DNA of 64,000 nt, taken from NCBI GenBank assembly GCA_003290165.1, contig QNQO01010738.1, positions 47,923-111,922 of the forward strand, in the 5' to 3' direction. Below, piece after piece: positions 60,086 through 64,000 of this stretch. Both the position numbers and the translations under genes were made by a program. Numbering within the stretch: position 1 is the stretch's first letter; every line of letters starts with the position of its first letter. Source of the stretch: Berberis thunbergii (lineage: Eukaryota; Streptophyta; Magnoliopsida; Ranunculales; Berberidaceae). The notes beneath the pieces were generated by a model. It did not search any database. It worked only from the letters and a program-made list of their open reading frames with translations, and was not told where the DNA came from.

Positions 60086-60414
60086 GTGCCGTTGCCGTTG
60101 CCGGGGAAGGTAGCATTGTAATTGAATTTAAGATTTATTTTCACTAATTGTAAAAAAAAAAAAAAAACCAAAAAATTAAAAAAAAAAAAAAAAAAAAACA
60201 TTCAAAACAAAAATTTTATTTTTATTTTGTTCCTTTTACACTCATTTTGTGTTTGATTTTGCAGATTACACGCTTCTCGAGGATATTGGACGATCGTGCA
60301 AACATCAAGCAAAGTTTTTTTATTTTGTGAGGAGAGTTGTACTTTTATTTTCACCTCGTTTTACGAGTGTGCGGTGTAATAATTTTTTGAACTTTACTAT
60401 TTTTCATTTTGTTT

Positions 60415-60457
<43 letters not shown>

Positions 60458-63400
60458 CAAAATTTTCTAAGTCAAAAGAAATTATAGGGAATTTAATTGT
60501 TACCCAATAATTTTTATGATTTAGAAATCCGACTTCTAAGACCAAGACCAGTAAATTTATTTGCATGTGCTTGTGTGCTGATTGAAATAGATAAAAAAAA
60601 GTCGGACTTTTTTTTATTGTGTTAACTTTTTGTGCAGATTGGAATACGCACACTGTAAGTATTTCTATCACACGCAATGTATTAGCGACCAGGGTGCTTG
60701 TTGTAATTGTTTGAATTGTGTGATTGGTTGTTAAATTTCTGTAATTGGTGGATGCTAAACTTTAGTAATTCATAATAAGCAGACCCAGCTTATAAATAGA
60801 AACTGGTGGGACTTGATATCCCCACCTCATCACTCCAGCTGTGTGCAACCAATCGACAAACATAATTAAAATCAATTAGCAAGTTAGATAGAGCATTATT
60901 TTAGGTACGGTGTTCATAGGACAACCAAGACCAAGGTGAATCCAATAATTTTGTGTTGACCTAAGCTAAAAGTGACGATGGGTTTAATCATTCAATGAAC
61001 TCCGAGAGGCCACTGCCACAAGGGTAACTTACCCGGTACGCCGAGTCATAAGTAAGCTACGATCCACAAGAAGAATTGGTGTAACCAACAGTTTTTGGTT
61101 AGGAACACAAACCTCAAGTGTGCATTTAACATCACATCGTTCTCACATCTATTGGCTTACAGAGCGGTAGCACAAGGAAGTACTTAATTGGACCATTGTG
61201 ACCTCCTTCTCTTGTGCGATAATCCGGTTTCTTTGAAACAAAACTCTAGCCTACTGATTTTGAACTTTGCGGTGTAAAGTGTACACTCTTAAGATCAACT
61301 TGTAGCACCCATTATTCTATCATAAAGATTACATAAGAAATAATTGTCCCCCAAAGATAAAAGATAATTGATCTAAAAAAACGTTTATTGCTTAGGGAGG
61401 CATGTTTCTTGTGCATTTATTGGTTGTTGATTGCGTGTGAGTCTGTGCATATTTTGTTTAGAGTTAGTGATTTAAATTAAAAAAAAAAAAAATGAACATA
61501 AGGGATTATCCAACCTATTTTTCCGAGCAAGTCAATTCATTTTATGACATGCGACGACTTGAGTATGATCCATATTATTACCCAGGTCTAGCTTATCATT
61601 CTGACTTCTCATGGGCCTCATGGTCAGTACCATGAAGACCCTCTAGACACACCTCAGACTCCTCTAGACACACCTCAGACTCCTCAAGCTTTCATTCCTG
61701 ATAATGAGTTAGAGGCTATCATGAAAATTTTTATAGAGCGAACAGGGGAAATGCTTGAGCAAAATTTTCAGGCTATCACAGATTTGACAACTATTTTTCA
61801 ACAAACTCTCAAGCTATCCGGAAACTTGAGTTGACTGTGAGTCAGATAGTTGAGTCACTTCCTGAGATAGAGTCAGATAAATTCCTAGTGACTCATTTAT
61901 TGATGAACTTGTCAATTCTGAGACACTACAGATATCTCATTCCTATGTTGACTCATGCCTCCCTAGTGACTCATTCATCGCATTAAACTGTGAACATTCT
62001 TTGGAGTCTCCTATTGACTGTTTAGAGGCTTGTTTGACTCAATTTAGTTTAGACTTTGATGTTGATGATTCCATTAGGGAAGTCATGATTTGGCTTGACT
62101 TAGTCCCCATTGTGGATCCTAGTTATAAATGGCAGTCTAAAGTGAAGCCTCTTCCACTCAGTGAGTCAAAACTAGTCCCATCAGTTGAGCCACCTGAGCT
62201 TGAACTTATATAATTACCTGACACCCTCAGGAATGCATTTTCAGGTGATGAGTTGTCTAGACCAACATCTCTATGTGATTCATGTGATGAGCCTGTACCA
62301 CCTGATATATCCATCGTCTCAATCTACTTGCATCACATTCCCATTTATTAAGGCTACTTTCACCGATCCCTTGTGTTGTAGTGAGGATTTCAGTTTTCAC
62401 CATCCTGTTGTGAAAATTATTCATCTTCTGATTTGGAACCAGACATAGGATGTTCCCTTTTGGTGCACGCAAGGATCATTTGTTGTGTATGACTACTGGT
62501 CACTTTTGGAATGTCCTCGTGTACTTGGTGCCCCCATGTGATTGCTAATATTTGGTGGACTGATCCTCAATCTGTCAGATGTTGATATACGACCATGGAC
62601 TAAGTGTTTGTCATATTCTTCCTCTACACTTTTTGATACACCATTTTTAGGAAGAATATTTGTCCGGGTTGATGACGGTAAATCAAGCGCTTCCTAGGAG
62701 CAGCCTAGCTTTAGTTGTGTGTCTTTGCTGTTAGTCTGGATTGATTTTTGAGTACCCTATTTAGTTGTGTTTCACTCATAACTCGTTGCTCCGTAACAGT
62801 TTTGACTTCAACTTGTTCTTTATTAGTTTTCTTTGTTAGTGTCGAGTCCTGCATTTTATCGATTTCTAATGAAACTCCATGATTCTTATGTTTATGAGCC
62901 TCATTGATGGATGACTTCTTGGAAATTGGTAAAATCTTCACCGCGGTAATACTGTTCTAAACCTCCTCTCATGTACTTACTTCATTCAGTTTGTCAGAAT
63001 TATTTTGTTAAACATTGAGGACAATGTTTGGATTAGGTTTGGGGGTAGGGTTCATGAGTCGGTGAAATTTTCATTTTTTTCGTAGTGTTTTCCTTTTCTT
63101 ATTCTTAAAAAAAAAAATAATAAAAAAAAAAAATAAAAAAATGCTTTTCTTTCAAGAAAACTTGGTCTTTGAGATTATGAAAATGGATTTTAAATGTTTT
63201 ATACTCAAGAAAATGCAAGCCAACTTGACATTTGGTATATCGATAAAGACTGAAAGTTTAGTATAATCCTTAAGTTAGATCTAGTTCATAAGATTTTTCA
63301 ACTCGATTAATCTTTGCACCATGGAGCCATGGTTAGCATACTTGAAGTTGATGAGTGAAATAATACTATGAAACCTTAGAATAATAGTGGAGACTTAACC

Positions 63401-64000
63401 CTGAAAGCTTTGAGCCTTTCTATTTTTCTGAGGTTATACATAAGCTCTGATTGTTTCTTGAGTCCGTATTAATCTCGTTGATGATCTCATTGATTCTAAT
63501 TTTTCTGATCAATTGCTTTGGGAATGACATAAAAATTGAATCATTACACTAGAACTTCTTGGCTTATTCAATTGAGATGTCATAATACTGACCCGAACTA
63601 GGAAATGATCTAGGCATTTTTTCGTTAGACCATTAACTAGCCCTTTTAACTTACCCATAACATTAACTTTTTTGTAGCCTTTTGAGCCATAGATTAACCT
63701 TTTATTTGTTAACCCATTAACCTTTACCCAATTTTTCTGGGAATGTGTACGGATGAATATACTTGGTGTAAAAGGGGCATAAAAAAGCAAAATATGAGAT
63801 ATTTCCATAAATCCTCTATGGAAGAAAAAAAAAAAAAAAAAAAAAAAAAAGAAAATAAAGCAGAAGAAAATGTGAATGAGGATAAAGATGTGAGAATGAA
63901 GAAAAATTGATGGTGCGCAACATTGATTTAATTCTTGACAGCCCTAATTGTTCGTTAAATGGGTGTATACATTCCTAGAAACCTTTGACATTCCTTATTA
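60086..64000 (+). mobile_element. Athila/Tat-like LTR retrotransposon derivative (LARD-like), runs off the window
   Basis: GCCGTTGCCGGGGAA at about 60094-60108 is the core of the tRNA-Asp primer site of the Athila/Tat group. At 61490-62260 an interrupted gag/pol remnant has RDYPTYFSEQVNSFYDM, EPPELELI and LPDTLRNAFSGDE, the last resembling the PPxLELKPLPxHLKYAFLG stretch that precedes RT in this group. At 62675-62705 AAGCGCTTCCTAGGAGCAGCC and at 63020-63050 GAGGACAATGTTTGGATTAGG are signature non-coding motifs of the same group. RT, RNase H and integrase are missing. Long A runs lie at 60163-60199 and 60420-60455. Confidence 0.7.

Noticed and set aside
60417..60677. Minus-strand frame ending in a run of Phe
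   Set aside because: Translation of a poly(A) tract with adjacent non-coding DNA.

Overview
This is nuclear DNA of a flowering plant, almost certainly a eudicot. It holds intron-bearing plant gene pieces, a plant-specific AHL gene, CACTA (En/Spm) transposons, Ty1-copia and Ty3-gypsy retrotransposons primed by plant tRNAs, and AT-rich spacers. I cannot name the species. Only one gene looks like an ordinary resident host gene: an AHL19/20-type AT-hook/PPC protein on the minus strand near 4.2-5.1 kb. Its conserved start codon has become CTG. A LINE fragment (1.1-2.9 kb) lies on its downstream side.

From 6 kb to 47.8 kb the window is a nest of transposons whose ends can be placed to the base. 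CACTA-A (6037-17846, target duplication GGT) carries a decayed TNP2 transposase and a second Transposase_24 gene. It also carries fragments of at least three host genes: a KORRIGAN-type GH9 endoglucanase, a GH3 amido synthetase and an OPT oligopeptide transporter. CACTA-A2 (18016-25366) carries exons of an external NAD(P)H dehydrogenase (NDB). A Ty3-gypsy element (25464-47785) has its left LTR split by CACTA-B (25567-43911, duplication TAC), which carries histidinol dehydrogenase exons and a Tat/Athila-type LTR. CACTA-C (32491-42541, duplication TAT) sits inside B. It joins the first exons of VPS22/SNF8 (ESCRT-II) to the last eight exon segments of plastid dihydrolipoyl dehydrogenase, all in one orientation.

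The CACTA elements share a plan. One end has a palindrome-rich subterminal array followed by a leader-like tract. The captured exons read away from that end. The other end has a conserved AT-rich block and a second palindrome array. The palindromes come in three forms (GGCGC-, AGCG- and CCACGG-based), each built round a TTTAAA-like core. The captured exons keep splice sites but carry stops, frameshifts and internal deletions.

From 47.8 kb to the end the window is retrotransposon debris: a decayed Ty1-copia element (50.2-54.0 kb), a minus-strand gypsy remnant (54.1-55.5 kb), a plus-strand gypsy element (to 58.95 kb) cut by the terminus of a fourth CACTA (from 58951), and an Athila/Tat-like derivative (60.1 kb to the edge). 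I saw no tRNA, rRNA or CRISPR features.
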